A DNA stretch of 13,575 bases from JAQVUB01 sp033809415 (GTDB lineage: Bacteria; Verrucomicrobiota; Lentisphaeria; Oligosphaerales; Oligosphaeraceae): contig JAPXLT010000114.1 of the NCBI GenBank assembly GCA_033809415.1, positions 1-13,575 on the forward strand. The letters are read 5' to 3'. The notes beneath the pieces were generated by a model. The model saw only the letters and a list, made by a program, of their open reading frames with translations, had not been told where the DNA came from and did no database searches. A program made the position numbers and the translations under genes. Each line of letters starts with the position of its first letter. The stretch's first letter is position 1. Positions 12,204-13,575 of this stretch are shown here, piece after piece.

Positions 12204-13575
12204 CTACATGTTTGCGCTCATGATGCGCCTAAACATCAAGTAGGGCGAAGTATCTTTCTCCTCGTCATAATCCTCCCAATCCTCCCATAACTCTTGCACG
12301 TTTGGATCATCCGGAGCGATTGTTTGTGCAAACTGGATATGCTTGAAAGCGTTTGCGTTCTCTTCAATGGCTTCAAAGTACATCGTCAGGGATACCAACC
12401 ACGCGACATAGGCGTCCGGGTGCGTCTCTTTCGGCAATTCGGTTGCCTGCACCAGTTCTTTGGCTTCATCCAGGCGATCAGTGCTGCCCAAAAGGGTTAG
12501 TAAGGTGGCTCGCGCAAAAAGATACTCGGGATGCTCAGCCACCAGAGAACGCAAAATCGTTTCCGCTTCCCTAAGCCGTTTACACTGCGCAAGACCGACT
12601 GCGTAATTGTACCGGAACGGATAATACTGCGGAGCTTTCGGCATCAGTTTTTCATACTCGCGAATAATTTTAGGCCAATTTGCAGAGCGTTTGCGCCCCT
12701 CGATAACCAATTTTTTATGGCTTGGTTTCAGCTCAGGGGGCAACTCGCCAAACTTGAAGTCCGGGTTCAGGCAAACCGAAAACATGTTTTGCCCCGTGAC
12801 CTCTCCCCTGCTGAGAATTTTTACTGCTTCGTCCTGTTGAATTTCACCTTTTTCCGTCAAGATGACTGCCGCATTCATGCGGAGTTGGTCAGAGCCAAAG
12901 GTTCCTTCCAGTATCAGCCGGAGCAGAGCCGTGGCCTCCGGATGTGGAGACAACTCCAATATCTGCATTGCGATATCGCCCGTTTCCTTCGGCTTTTCGT
13001 TAAGCAGCGCTTCCGCAAAATCCACCGTATAACGTTGTGAGATCAATGCAGTATTTAATGTTTTGTCTTTTTTGAGCAAATTGTGGCCAATATAATATTC
13101 TTCCGGCAAAAGATATGGCCAGTCTTTGCGAATGGTATTTGGTTCTGTTTTGTTTTTCAGATGCCGCAGATACTTTTGCGCCATGCCACCTTTGCAATGT
13201 CTGGTCGGCACGCAATTCAAATCCCATATCGCCCGTTCGTGGTCGCCAAGATTGGCTGCGGCGACACCAGTATAAAAACGGACATGAGGATCGTTTTTAA
13301 AATCACTGGCATCCGCCGTCTCCAGAATATCGCGATGCCTTTTGAAGTGTGAAAGTGCTTCACAGACCTTGATCGTTCCATCCGGATTTGGCGCTTCCAG
13401 CGTGATGGCGCGGGACACGGCTTCGGCAGCCCCCTCCTCATCGCCGAGGAACAGGAGAAATATCGACAGACTAGCATACCCAAACGGATTTGGAAGCGGA
13501 GATTCTTCAAGGCTCTTGCGTTGCACTCGAACCGCTTCTTCATGCTTTCCAGTGACAAACAGGCACAAGGCCAGA
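12204..13575 (-). CDS. TPR-repeat protein, 5' end outside the window
   Basis: The open frame runs to the right edge with no stop, so the protein is partial at its N-terminus; a TTG at 13568 is only an internal leucine codon that could be mistaken for a start. About 457 residues are visible. The first ~75 residues (GKHEEAVRVQRKSLEESP..., LGDEEGAAEAVSRAITLEAP) and the last ~170 (YNYAVGLAQCKRLREAETILRS..., LDEAKELVQATEL, NAFKHIQFAQTIAPDDPNVQEL) are helical pairs typical of tetratricopeptide repeats. The middle (about GDIAMQILELSPHPEATALL) resembles HEAT-like helices. The end is acidic (WEDWEDYDEEKD). No enzyme motif or membrane segment is seen, and whether it has a signal peptide is unknown. Such proteins hold other proteins together. 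It lies 104 bp upstream of rex on the same strand; no link to the hydrogenase genes is evident. Confidence 0.8.
   Translation of the reverse strand, partial: LALCLFVTGKHEEAVRVQRKSLEESPLPNPFGYASLSIFLLFLGDEEGAAEAVSRAITLEAPNPDGTIKVCEALSHFKRHRDILETADASDFKNDPHVRFYTGVAAANLGDHERAIWDLNCVPTRHCKGGMAQKYLRHLKNKTEPNTIRKDWPYLLPEEYYIGHNLLKKDKTLNTALISQRYTVDFAEALLNEKPKETGDIAMQILELSPHPEATALLRLILEGTFGSDQLRMNAAVILTEKGEIQQDEAVKILSRGEVTGQNMFSVCLNPDFKFGELPPELKPSHKKLVIEGRKRSANWPKIIREYEKLMPKAPQYYPFRYNYAVGLAQCKRLREAETILRSLVAEHPEYLFARATLLTLLGSTDRLDEAKELVQATELPKETHPDAYVAWLVSLTMYFEAIEENANAFKHIQFAQTIAPDDPNVQELWEDWEDYDEEKDTSPYLMFRRIMSANM

Noticed and set aside
12531..13040. 169-aa plus-strand frame opposite the TPR gene
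   Set aside because: Antisense to a coherent helical-repeat protein; no ribosome site or recognisable domain.

Overview
The window reads as part of the fermentative redox and hydrogen metabolism of a strict anaerobe with moderately GC-rich coding DNA and AT-rich promoters. It carries a bifunctional aldehyde/alcohol dehydrogenase, a complete trimeric NAD-linked [FeFe]-hydrogenase (HydCBA), a second [FeFe]-hydrogenase of the putative sensory type with a PAS domain, a SpoIIE/PP2C phosphatase and the NADH/NAD+ sensing repressor Rex. The taxon cannot be fixed from the sequence. The gene set and the short tandem and dispersed repeats between genes would suit a fermentative PVC-group bacterium (Lentisphaerota or Kiritimatiellota), but a clostridial relative or another anaerobe is possible.

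Layout. Bases 1-315 are a non-coding, AT-rich promoter region. It holds a TTGCAT/TATATT promoter and, just downstream, an 18-bp dyad resembling a Rex operator. On the plus strand follow adhE (316-2943), a strong intercistronic hairpin, an 81-aa thioredoxin-like [2Fe-2S] ferredoxin (3014-3259), hydS (3380-5086), an 11-bp tandem repeat (5093-5202), a structured leader (5203-5376), the phosphatase (5377-6567), then hydC (6623-7144), hydB (7144-9054) and hydA (9076-11145), closed by a clear intrinsic terminator (11156-11207). Converging on the minus strand are rex (11443-12099), whose stop codon abuts a G-rich heptamer array, and upstream of it a TPR-repeat protein (12204 to the right edge, 5' end missing).

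How the parts may work together. HydCBA is expected to evolve H2 from NADH plus reduced ferredoxin (electron confurcation) or to run in reverse. AdhE disposes of the same NADH through ethanol. Rex is the obvious sensor of NADH/NAD+, and the best operator candidate sits on the adhE promoter. HydS keeps the H-cluster ligands but has alanine at the proton-transfer cysteine, and it is fused to a [4Fe-4S] domain, a PAS domain and a helical tail. With the adjacent phosphatase it makes a plausible H2 or redox sensing branch controlling the operon. The target of that phosphatase is not visible here.

Most notable observations: the C-terminal domain of HydA looks like a degenerate thioredoxin-like [2Fe-2S] domain that has lost its second cysteine pair, while an intact free-standing homologue is encoded in the same cluster. 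Two unrelated tandem arrays, both G-rich on the coding strand, sit directly behind stop codons (hydS and rex). hydS and the phosphatase share a 14-nt upstream sequence and lack good ribosome binding sites. The first ~110 codons of adhE use different codons from the rest.
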